Below are positions 1-10,104 of a stretch of 64,000 nt of DNA, in pieces. The notes under the pieces are model-generated. The model was not told where the DNA came from and ran no database searches. It saw only the letters and a program-made list of their open reading frames with translations. This stretch comes from Branchiostoma belcheri (lineage: Eukaryota > Chordata > Leptocardii > Amphioxiformes > Branchiostomatidae). Made by a program: the position numbers and the translations under genes. How positions within the stretch are numbered: the stretch's first letter is position 1; each line of letters begins with the position of its first letter. Where the stretch lies: positions 1,543,827-1,607,826 of the forward strand of contig NW_017804087.1 in NCBI RefSeq assembly GCF_001625305.1. Direction: 5' to 3'.

Positions 1-1295
1 CATGTAGTAAAAGGCCCAGTCTAGATAAATTAACGTAAAAAAGGCAAGTCTTCCACATATCCAGCAAGTGGACATGATCTGATGACCCTCAGCTACTGTA
101 ATTGCTGATTTTGTCACAAACGTCGGTATTTTTATGTTTGCATTTTCATCCATAAACCTATCATAACCGTTAACAAGAAAATAGCCAACTTTCTTCTTTC
201 TGCACCGTGAACATAAAGTTCCAAGAACACCTCCATTTTTCCAGACCATGGACTTTTGCTACCGTGAACATAAAGTGAATTACAGTACCAGCCATGTGAT
301 TATAAATGGTTACATGTAATTTATCATTGCCAGCCATTGGACATTCTTTGTTAGGTTGTTTTTAGAAACCGTAAACAGAAACAGTGACAAGCCTAAATAG
401 ATGAGTCCAGAAGTATGTGTGAAAGACCATTTGTGTTCGCTAGACTAGTGTGCATGAACATTACTGGACAGGCCAGTAAATTATGCGAGCAGTCACTGCT
501 TTTTGGTACCATATAGAAGAGTTTCATTTTAAAATGTACCTAACCAGCATTTTGGCAGAACGGACTGTGCAAAAGCCAGATTTTTCATGGTTTTCCTTTG
601 ATGTTTCGTCAACGTTGCATCAGAATTTTGCCCATTGCAGACGATATCTTTTCCTATATGACATTAGAAAACTATAGATGGGATGTGCTCCTTAAATATG
701 TGAATACGACCTTAAACTAGACATTCTGCCAAAGTGCTATGCACAATTACTGGTTTTGCACAGGCGCAGTATGTTCTTACCTAATAAACATTACATTTTA
801 CATTGTGTCTACAATGCAACGGTAGCCTAACGCAGATAACATTGCTAATTAATAAGTACATTCTGTAGAAAATTCTATATGGTATACCTTACAAACGAGG
901 TCAATCTAATTAAGACATGTCAGAAGTATTGTAATTTTGACATTGTTTAGGTTTGTGAGCAGAGGGAATGTGCCCTATGTAAGGGATGCAACTCTCCGTT
1001 TATTTTCTGTGTTGCTCCTGTATTTCCCTGGTATGTGAGGCATGGATATAGGTTAGAACAACAGTGTAAGTTACAGAAGGACTGTCTAGGAGATGCCCTC
1101 TCTATGTGGCACTTGGCCAGACCCAGATCTGTTTCTCCAGTCTGTGATGTTGATCCTCTTTTTCCTCCATTCATTTCTATGAGGCTGAAGACACGACATT
1201 CCAGACGGCTGCAGTTCAGGGTAGGGGAAAGAATTATATAGAGGGCACTGCTAATCATTACCAGTCTTTGGCCTGTGTTGATCAGTGTTCTTGCA

Positions 1296-1578
1296 AGTCT
1301 GAAATTTTTCTGTCATCTCAACTTTGGTTGTATCATGTTGAGCACCAAAGGAGGGGCCAAGGGGAAATTTTCCCTGTGAAAATGTTGAAATCTTGACCCT
1401 TTGAAATACTATTTCCTGTATTTTGAGGGGAACATTTTGATGACATCTCTTTCTGTATCTTTCTGCGCTAATTTTGTCTGTCAAAGAATAAAGATAATGG
1501 ATTGGGCAAAATTTTGGCTGGTCATGAGCAGCAAAATTCAGTCAAGACAGTCATGACAGACAGAGAATGGCTAGAATT
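1296..1578 (+). repeat. R1 dispersed repeat
   Basis: This copy shares the R1 order of landmarks: a CTCAA(T/C)TTTG-like start, TTGAAATC, CATTTTGAGGGG-like, GACATCTCTTTC, TTTTGTCTGTCAAAG, GTCATGAGCAGCAAAATTC and a terminal GGCTAGAA. No coding capacity is seen. It is probably a MITE-like element. Confidence 0.65.
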
Positions 1579-2247
1579 CTGGTGCTGATTGAGTACCTGT
1601 ATTGTGCCGGGTCACAAAGGAAGGATTCAAATTCAGTCAAAAATCTTGAACATTCTTGAACATTTAGCAAACTGAAATAGCCATTTGACTACCAATTCTA
1701 CATTGGTTTCAGATTCAGGGTTAAGCAGGAGGAAGAAGGTTAATTCCAGAAATATCTCTTCTAAAGCCATTGAAAAAAAACTTCAAAATCAAAATGAAAA
1801 TCCTACTGTCGACGCCAGACAAGTAAAGTGAGGTATAGTCTGATACAGAGCCTACATGTACTTTTAGTACTTTCTCTTTCATCAGTTATCATTGATGTAA
1901 TCATGATGTTATCTTCAGACAAAATTGGAGTGACACACTGACAGTAGAACAGGGGAGGGGACATTCCTGGTCCCATCCCTCTCCCTGGGGATGTCAGGAA
2001 GATGGGCTGTGTATCTGTTTGAAATCTAATTAGTCATGCTAGAGCTGTAGTCATGTCAACTGCCTTACCAGATGGGGCATGCAACACTTCCTGTCATTCT
2101 ATAGTACAGACACCTGCATGACCCAATTTTACAATTTACATGATACATTGTATCAAAATTACCTGCACCAGACAAATTCTACCTGCCCCACTCAGAATGT
2201 AGAAAGTATGGAAAATACTAAAAAAACATGTCACTTAAGCTAGCAAT

Positions 2248-2458
2248 GTCTGGCTAGCATCTGTCTTTCTGTTATTTGACAAAATTTTGCCTGATCTGTC
2301 ATCTTTGACAGACCTTTTTGAACCTCCTTGGACAGACAAAAATCAGTGTGGAAAGAAATCTAACTTAAGTCCATAAGAAAACTTGCCTCTCAAAATGCAG
2401 GAGTTTCAGACAGTCAAGATTTCAAAATTACAGAAAAAAATTCAAGCTGACTAGAACA
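2248..2458 (-). repeat. R1 dispersed repeat, reversed, carrying a 17-bp insertion
   Basis: Read on the minus strand this shows the R1 landmarks (CTGCATTTTGAGAGGC, TCTGTCAAAGATGACAGATC, GACAGATGCTAGCC). It is interrupted at 2314-2330 by a short CCTCCTTG-type insert with 7-bp flanking repeats. Confidence 0.6.
2314..2330. mobile_element. 17-bp truncated relative of the 38-bp insertion
   Basis: CTTTTTGAACCTCCTTG equals one arm of the 18452 copy and lies between perfect GACAGAC repeats (2307-2313 and 2331-2337). It interrupts an R1 element whose other copies are continuous here. Confidence 0.55.
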
Positions 2459-3126
2459 GTGCATGGATCACATTAAAACACTTTTTATTTGGGAACAGGT
2501 GGGTAGTCCCATCAGTCTTAATAGTCTGGTTTACATGGAAGTCCACAAATACAACTAATAAATCACAAATTGGTTAATCTAAATTATGCCACATACAGTA
2601 CTACCTTTCCCAGCTGAACTTCCTCACCAATTAGCCCACATGCAGCACCCACTTACACCCAACAGAACATATGTAACATTTCTAAATGCCACACTGTGCC
2701 CCAAACAATCCCTAGAAACCATCTAGGTCAACTACAGCAAAGGTCAGCCCACAATGTTGGCAGCCTTCCCGGTTTCCATAGCAACCCTGCTGTTCTGCTA
2801 TTGGTCACGTTGATCGTGATCTAGGATGAAAGAACTAGGAAGGAAGCATTTCCAAATGTCGTTAAGATGGGAGCACCTTAATTTCCTTAAGACACTCCAG
2901 GGAGTCTATTAAGAGAGTGCTGACGGATGTAGTTCTTCTGTGGGTCACAAGTCCTGACTCAAGGGTGGGTGTTCTCCCTAAAGCTGACTCACAGCTTACT
3001 TAAGACAAGATCTTATCTTGAGACGTGTGGGTGCTAAGAAAGGGAGACATAAACTGGCTAGAGGGAAGAAATGAGTCATTATGTTGTTATGGTTGCCAAT
3101 GAAAATACTTGAATTGTCAGATCAGT

Positions 3127-3250
3127 GCTCTAGCCAGCCTCCGTGTTTTTGTCATTTGACAGAATTTTGCCACTCATGACGGGCAAAAGTTTTGCCCAAT
3201 CATCATTTTGACGGATAAAAATCCTTCATCTTTGATGGAAAAAAATCATG
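3127..3250 (-). repeat. R1 dispersed repeat, fragment
   Basis: This reversed partial copy starts at CTCTAGCCAG and includes GTCATTTGACAGAATTTTGC and CATCTTTGATGG, matching the 3' half of the R1 family. Confidence 0.5.
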
Positions 3251-3739
3251 TAATCGACTCCCCAGCCAGATTGTGAGAACTTTGGCCTCCTGTCAATCTA
3301 CCACTCACATGCTGTCAACCTACTCAAGTAAGCTACACACACACAAACCCACAGCTCAGCCATCCAAAACAATACTTCCATGCCCGGGAGTAATGATAAT
3401 AATGGCCGAGAATGTTTGATAACATATTCCAGATATTTATATATTTTCCCCCATGTTTAACCCACACTTTGAATCTTATCCAACATGACACCCCCTACCC
3501 CCTCCCACCTGTTACATGTTTGAACTGTTACATCATGGAGATTCAAAAACAAACTTAAAGCTTTCAAAATAACAGACAAGCTCTAATCATGACTCAAACA
3601 ACAGTTGGTGACAGATGTGATCTTTAAAGCAACTACATTCATGAATTGTATCAATGTAGACAATCTTTAAATATATAAATATAGCTGATGCTGTTGTTGT
3701 GTCCCGCACAAAGAAACAAATACACGACAGACAATACTA

Positions 3740-3862
3740 ATTCTCACTTGAGTCTAGAGGGGAAAGTCGTGTAAAGTGCCTTTCCCAAGGGCACAAGATC
3801 GGTGGCATGTCAGGACTCGAACCCGGGACCTCTTGATTCCGAGTCGCGCACGCTGCTGTTGC
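3740..3862 (-). mobile_element. tRNA-derived SINE
   Basis: On the minus strand a tRNA-like head (GTGGCGCAACAGCAGCGTGC, then the B box GGTTCGAGTCC) is followed by GGGAAAGGCACTTTACACGA, the body shared with the copies at 25880, 40290 and 56371. No intact tRNA fold is claimed. Confidence 0.75.
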
Positions 3863-4540
3863 GCCACACAACCTCACAGACGATGATAATTTGCCACATG
3901 CATGAGTAATAAATGGCACGTTGGAACAGGTATTCCTGTTAGGACATCTTTTTAAAGCTACCGTGCCGATGTCTAGACGTCTAAGTAGGTATAGACCTGT
4001 AACTAATCCTCTGTACCTGTACATATAGCTACACAGCCCTAGACACATTGCACCTTTCCAAAAATATACTAAAGGTGAGATAAATAAACAAAGATGACCT
4101 GCCAAATAGTTTCACAATGGCTGAACTCAACTGGAGGTGTTTTGGTCAATACAGAATCATTCCCTGACATGTTTCAGAGATCACTTTACTTGTCTTGCTT
4201 CCCTCCCTCTTAGCAGAAGTGGGTCGGAAAAAGCGATCTCTGAAGTATGTCTGGAATTAAGGTCACAGGAGACAGTTCAAAACACCTTCTGAGCCTCAAC
4301 TCTCCTAAGACACGATTTATATGTGGGCAAAAACCTGGCAGCACGAAAAAATGTGTGTAAATTGACCTGCTTTGACAAACGTCAAGAAAGTGTGTTCAGA
4401 TCGTACTCGAGGTAACGTCTGACGTTCTGGATGTAAAAGGAGGCAAACACGCAGTAGAAATTTGGTGTGTGCAGTTTTCATTTCCTTGTATTTGCATGTA
4501 GTGTAACAGTAGGGTTCAAGCACCACCAGTGAGGTTTGAA

Positions 4541-4616
4541 CCTTTTAGCTTTGTGGTTAGTGCATTGTCAATTGGGTGATGAGTTGGCAGCCCGGGTTCC
4601 AATCCCGGTAGCAAGG
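4541..4616 (+). repeat. tRNA-like sequence, opposite strand to its neighbour
   Basis: CCTTTTAGCTTTGTGGTTAG resembles an acceptor plus D arm, and CCCGGGTTCCAATCCCGG is a strong T arm. The anticodon region is degenerate. Probably tRNA-derived repeat material. It faces the tRNA-Glu-like sequence at 4726-4655. Confidence 0.4.
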
Positions 4617-4654
4617 AGACTGTACTTAGGACTCATCCCTTTGCATTTCGGTGG

Positions 4655-4726
4655 TTTCGAAGCCAGGAATCGAACCCAGGTCTTGGCGCCGAGAGCGCTA
4701 TATCCTAGCCACTATACCATACGAAA
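4655..4726 (-). tRNA. tRNA-Glu(CTC)-like sequence, probable pseudogene or SINE head
   Basis: The 72-nt minus-strand sequence can be folded by eye as a tRNA. Acceptor TTTCGTA/TTCGAAA pairs at 6 of 7 positions. The D arm holds AGTGGCTAGG. The anticodon loop CTCTCGG places CTC at the anticodon, with 4 of 5 stem pairs. The T arm is CTGGGTTCGATTCCTGG. The central part resembles tRNA-Glu, but the acceptor is unlike normal tRNA-Glu, so a functional gene is doubtful. Confidence 0.4.
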
Positions 4727-5289
4727 AGCGCTGTCACAGCAGGTTTAGTGTATCAAGTTTTTGCCTGCGTGTAAATCGGGTCTAATCCTAGACTCCCACA
4801 ATCGTCTACACCAGGTGTGCTATCCCAATGGTAAGGACCACCTACCTATCCACGCTGGCATAACACCAAACCTCTAAGCTGGGAAAATTCCTCAAAAGGA
4901 CCAAAAATATACCAACGTTTCACTCAGAGGACTGCTGGTATCGTGACATGCTAAGCTGGCGATGGATGTGTTACAAATTAAATTCTTCCACTGGCTACAA
5001 GTTCAAGCCAGCCTGGTTGGCACTTCTCCAATTTAGTCTTCAAGTTCAAAATCTTACTGAAGAAAGCTGCTTTGTGATAATGAGAAGGAATTTCTACAAT
5101 GTATGAAGGAATGTCATCCATTATTTTGAGTTTGGGTTTATTTCAAATTGAATCCATAAGGCATTTCATCTTAAACTCTTTGAGGGGATAACCATCGTAA
5201 TGTCAAGAAGAAATTAAGCCTCAGACTCTGAGACAAATATGTGCAGAATTTACAAAAAGGAAATTAGCTGCTTAAGACCACAGATTGAA

Positions 5290-5500
5290 TGTTATTTGTG
5301 TTAACTGTTATTGAAAAAATAAAGAGACACTTTACGTACACGTAGCTTATTTTGAGGGGCTATTTCAAACCTTTTAAGTATGAAATAATGATGAAAATGT
5401 GCTAAGACATGACAGTAAATGTCAATATCAGACAGATTTCCTCATCCAGAATATTTCTCGTATTGCCACCCTGAAACTGCACTGGATGCCTTTAAACTAA
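5290..5500 (+). repeat. R2 dispersed repeat, 5' truncated
   Basis: R2 landmarks present: AATAAAGAGACAC, GTAGCTTATTTTGAGG, TATGAAATAATGATGAAAAT, GTGCTAAGACATG, CAGACAGATTTCCTCATCC, and the terminal GGATGCCTTTAAA. The AAAGGTATCCAAAGC left end is absent. Confidence 0.6.
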
Positions 5501-5904
5501 GAACTGATCCTTTCCTGTATACAACTTAGAATTTCCTCTATCACCTGTTTGAGATTCCTTCCATAAACAGCAATTTCCTTAAAGAAACAACCGTGAGCAG
5601 ATTCCGACATTCCAGACAGAGCCTGACTTCAAAAGGCAGACATTATAATCTTTTAGGAAATTGATGTCCAAGATGTTCATATCTCAAGCAAAGGTATGTC
5701 TTCCAAGGCTTCAAGAAACTACAAGCTTCCAGCCAACACTAACAAGTGAAGACAATTGAGTGAAGGACAGACATTATTATATCACTGTGGTGATAAACAT
5801 TTCATCCAGGAACTTGGCAGCTATACAGAACGTTAATAAAGAAGAGAATCAGAATGTATGGACTGGAATAAATATCACAGTGTAGGGTAAGAGGCAGCAT
5901 TCTA

Positions 5905-6203
5905 GCCAACCTGAATTTTTTTCCGGTCATCTCATTTTTGCTTGACGTAGTTGGTAACATTATGTCACGTAGGGTTGGGCATGACAATCCTAGGGGGGTC
6001 TAGGGATAAACTTTTTTGACCTCCTCAAACACTATTTTTCTATGCTTTGCGGGGCAAGTTTTGCTGGTAGACTAAGCATAGTTTAAAGACATCTCTTTCC
6101 ATATCATTACATGCCAATTTTGTTCATCAAAGATGACAGACTGGGCAAAATGTTTGTCTGTCATGAGCAGCAAAGGTCCATCAAATGATGGAAAAATGGC
6201 TAG
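5905..6203 (+). repeat. R1 dispersed repeat
   Basis: This is one of the fuller R1 copies. It begins near CTAGCCAACCTGAATTTTT, contains CATGACAATCCTAGGG and GACATCTCTTTCCATATC, and ends GATGGAAAAATGGCTAG. The ends carry short inverted CTAGCCA words. Confidence 0.65.
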
Positions 6204-6447
6204 TGGAAGTACCCTAGAACATGGGAAGAGGTGATAAGGAAGGAGTGGGTTGTTCTTGACACCTACACCAATGTCTTTAAGGACAGAAGGATATTTCCCC
6301 GGCCTATAGTCTAGACCCTGAACATTCCAAAGGAAGTGCTTAAATTCCATCTAAATCTTCATCTCAAGTGACAAGATTGTTAGAATCAAGCTATCGACTT
6401 CTTGTGGGATCTCTTAGAGGCAACATTCCCAGTATGGAAAATCAAGA

Positions 6448-6545
6448 TAAATGAACGAATGAATAAATGATGAAATAAGGAATAAAGTACAAGAATGACT
6501 GGATGAATGAACAAATGAATGAACAAATAAATGAATGAATCCATA
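6448..6545 (+). repeat. (AATG)n-like degenerate tetranucleotide tract
   Basis: AATGAATGAATAAATGA-type words over about 100 bp. A shorter CATTCATTCATTCA tract is at 21187 and GTTTGTTTGTTTG at 37960. Confidence 0.8.
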
Positions 6546-7234
6546 TTCAATAGGCAATTTCAGAGACTTCCTCATATGAACTATTGAAGCTGGTAGCTTT
6601 ATTTCAGTTAGATATATTGTAGATGTTGTTTTTTGGAAGGAATCATGGATTGTTTGTATCAGTCAAAATAATCTCAAAGGCACCTCCACCATGTACCATG
6701 TCCTGTCTAGCCTAGATACAGGAGTATATTGATTCTGATCAACTGGCCTGACAGAAAACTGACACAGAGTTTGTTGTTTGACCACCTCTGTTTCCGCTGC
6801 CGCTGACCACCTGTGAGTTGGATCAAGGCAGGGGCTGAAAGACTTCGGTTAAAAGAGACGTCACTTCAACACCTCTGATTGGACGTTACAGACACGCAAT
6901 CCTGTTGACATGAATCTTTCCATTAGCGTACATTTCTTTTTCGCTGAGCACTTAGAAACTTTTTTTTATTAAACGGAAGGCTTCTGCAGTTTTCTTTACT
7001 GTATCTTCTTTGATATAAAGACACTGTACAGAAGAGAAAAGAGAGGCTATGAAATCTTTGAATTCTATATGTCACTGATGGTTAACAAACTGGCCACGGA
7101 GTACATTTTATACCTCTGTGAAAATGAGTATTGTTTTTGGTCTGCATATTTGTGTGTCTGTCTGTGTTTCTGGAGACTTAGACCTGCAATAACTCATAGA
7201 TGGATTGTGACGATTTTTGGTATGTGGGTAGTCC

Positions 7235-7362
7235 TTAGGAAGACAGAGGTCAAGGCCAATTTTGGGCCTTCTAGCCAATTCCCTTGCTCAATAAATGCAC
7301 CTTTAGGAAGACAGAGGTCAAGGCCAATTTTGGGCCTTCTAGCCAATTCCCTTGCTCAATAA
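7235..7362 (+). repeat. Near-perfect 68-bp tandem duplication
   Basis: Units at 7235 and 7303 both read TTAGGAAGACAGAGGTCAAG, GCCAATTTTGGGCCTTCTAG, CCAATTCCCTTGCTCAATAA. They lie in a repeat with GACGATTTTTGGTATGTGGG. A related repeat (CTTCGCCAAGAAGGTTATG, GGTAGGTGGGTAGGG) lies at 51188-51310 in a receptor intron. Confidence 0.85.
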
Positions 7363-7848
7363 ATAGGCCAAACAGCACTGGTGGCAATGCAAAGTCAACA
7401 CCTATTCTTGTCAGAGGCAGCTGAAATATGTCAATGAACAAACACTTATGGAAGGGATTGTCAGAAAGTCAGACATGTGTAAAATAAAGACAGATGGTCC
7501 TATTGTCTGCAGTCTGTCCATTCCTACAGTGGCCTGTCTGGTACCTGGGAGATTCCTGTGTCACGGGACAGCCCCTTTTTTGTCATCAATGATAATCAAA
7601 TTTGACTCTGACTTAGCCATGACCATTTTTGTTACATTCAGGAATTCTGGTCATAAAAGAATGCTACAGACTTGACCTTGTCCTTATAGATGTTACAGTT
7701 ACATATGCGTCTGTCTAGTTCAGCTGTGATGGACACTTTTTTGACAAGTTCTTTTAACCATCTTGTTTCATCCATTTGTTCTCTTCTTGCCATAGTAACA
7801 AGAGTTTCCCTTATGAATTCACATATTTGGTATTCAGGCATTTTCTTC

Positions 7849-8009
7849 TAGCCTCTACCAGGCTTCAGAAGCAGCCGGAAAGAGTAGAAATAGGCCAAAT
7901 AGACAGATAACATGTCTGGGAAGTTGGTCCGCTAAAGAGTACAGATTGCTGCTGTCTATTTGGCCAATTTCTACTCTTTCCAGCAACTTCCGAAGTCTGG
8001 CAGAGGCTA
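7849..8009. mobile_element. MITE M2
   Basis: It begins TAGCCTCTACCAGGCTTCAG and ends CGAAGTCTGGCAGAGGCTA. Long inverted arms include GAGTAGAAATAGGCCAAATAG and its inverse. A clear target duplication is not visible. Confidence 0.75.
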
Positions 8010-8280
8010 ATTTTTTTGTTGACAGCTTTGTTCTTGGAAACTCTTGTAAAGTTTTTACCACAAAAATGATGGCAAAACATCTAAAGGCTAGCTCCTACTC
8101 CTCTATTTTTGCCAGGATGAGAGACTATCCTGTCAGAAAAAAAGACACTTGCTAGTCTAGGCTTACACTTACAGGTCATCTGGGATAAGTTTAAGAAGCT
8201 CTTCCTTATCAGTCTGACATTCAGGCTTCTGTACATGTGTATGCACTGCTGTATGTTAGGACAAATAATTCTTGACCATA

Positions 8281-8716
8281 GGTGCTTTGCAGACCATGGT
8301 ACTACAATGTCCAGTCATATCCTGTTGTCCATCCCGACCTCTTACACCTGTGACCGGTGACCACAACACTTTCTGGAATTTTCTCGGGTGTGGCATAAGG
8401 AATACTTAAAATTTATCATTCCTTTGCTTGTGTTCTTAGGCTTTGCAGACTATGGCACCACAATGTCCAGTTATTTCCTGTTGCCCATTCGACCTCTTAC
8501 ACCTGTGACTGGTGACCACAACACTTTCTGGAATTTTTTTGGGTGTGGCATGAGGAATACTTGGAATTTAGATTCTTTTGCATGTGTTCCTGAATCCTGG
8601 TGTGCTTTGCGGACCATGGTACCACAATGTCCAGTCACATCCTGTTGTCCATCTGACCTCTTACTGTCACCTGTGGTCTGTTACCAAAACACTTTCTGGA
8701 ATTTTTTGGGTGGAGG
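8281..8716 (+). repeat. Three tandem units of about 156-164 bp
   Basis: Units start with GCTTTGC at 8284, 8440 and 8604. Each contains CAATGTCCAGT, TCCTGTTG, GACCTCTTAC and ACACTTTCTGGAATTTT. A 133-codon frame (8388-8789) runs across two units, but there is no sign that it is a gene. Confidence 0.85.
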
Positions 8717-10104
8717 AATGATGCAGAATCTCATCATTGGAAGTCTTTCCAATTTTTCAATCCTTGAGATTTTTTTCTTTTTTGTATGACTTTATTTGCT
8801 CTACTGTACGTAAATTTTTTACATGTGCTTCGAAACTATGTAACTCTTTTGCCTACTGGTTTTATTGCATAATTGTCACTCTGCACTGTTCTATATCTTA
8901 TCAGTCTATCCAATTGGAAAGTTCATTTCAAAATGAGGGTCTGCATGGGGGAATCTTGGCAGCACTTTCCGGTAAATTTAGGAGAGTCTACAATTATGCT
9001 GTTCTTCTGTAAGGCTTTGGAAAATATGTTAGCAGGGAAAGGGAGGTTTTCATGTGTTTTGAATTAGCAGTTGAAACAAGTTAGGAGTACGGTAGTGATG
9101 TTTGTAATTTCATGAATTGGTGGTGGAGTGGTCACTGTGAAAACAGTCAAAATAAACAAAAAAGTTTCACAATTTACCGTACCCAGACAGAATTCACCTG
9201 TGCCCCAACATCAGTCTTTTTACGACTTATAACTTGTGTCTGTTCCATAGCCCCAGGCTGAGAAGACTTGGAACCATTTTTTAAAGACCTTGGCTGCCTA
9301 ATTACTCCTCTAGGGAATAAAATGGCCTAGAAAAAAATTCCATCATTCAACTCTGCGGAAAGGAAAGACTTGTTTTCCAGTAAATAACTTAGGAATTGCT
9401 TCAGGGAAGTTTCACGATATATTTTCTCCTTATTCAAGTTATTGTTACTGAATCTTTGATGTAGCAACGGACTTATTTGTACGAATTTGCCAATGTCCAA
9501 ATTGCAAAGAGGTATTGTAGTCTCTAACAAAATTAAGTCAAGTGAGAAAATCACCTAAAGTTCTCCTCCTACCACATACAAACACGCACACATTTATGTT
9601 GTATACCCTAAAAGAACGAACTGGCATATGGTACAAAAAGCCACTAACAAAATCCTAGTATCAGGCTAAAATCCTAGAAACAAAGTACCATACAGTAGCT
9701 TGCCTGCAGCCCAGTGTTAGGAGCTTACAACAGACTTACCACCTGGAACTAATGAAACTAATTTGTGTCACTACTGATGACATCTTGTTCCCAGGATTAG
9801 TAAGAAGAGAACCAATGAGAGGATTCTGGGTCAAGTCCGTGCAAAAGCCAGTCAGTGTGACTGTCAGAGTTCCTACACATCTACTCAACACTGCATTAGT
9901 GTACATTACACTGACAATATGTGAACTGGGGTAAAGTCAAATGCTGTAACCAAGATCTGAGTCAAAAAGCTGACAAAAAAGTGACTGACGGAACAGTGGA
10001 AAAATCAGATCAAAGGGAAGATATACATGTAAATTCAGATCAGTTTTCTCATAATTTCACCAGAATAAAACTACAATGCGTCATTAAGTAGGTTTAGAAA
10101 CACC

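Larger units (their letters stand above)
1..3739. other. No gene seen; noncoding with R1 fragments
   Basis: Only short, unconvincing frames are open. R1 copies are at 1296, 2248 and 3127. ATTACCTGCACCAGACAAAT at 2158 belongs to the CTGCACC repeat family. This would be deep intron if the exon at 29677 is real. Confidence 0.5.
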
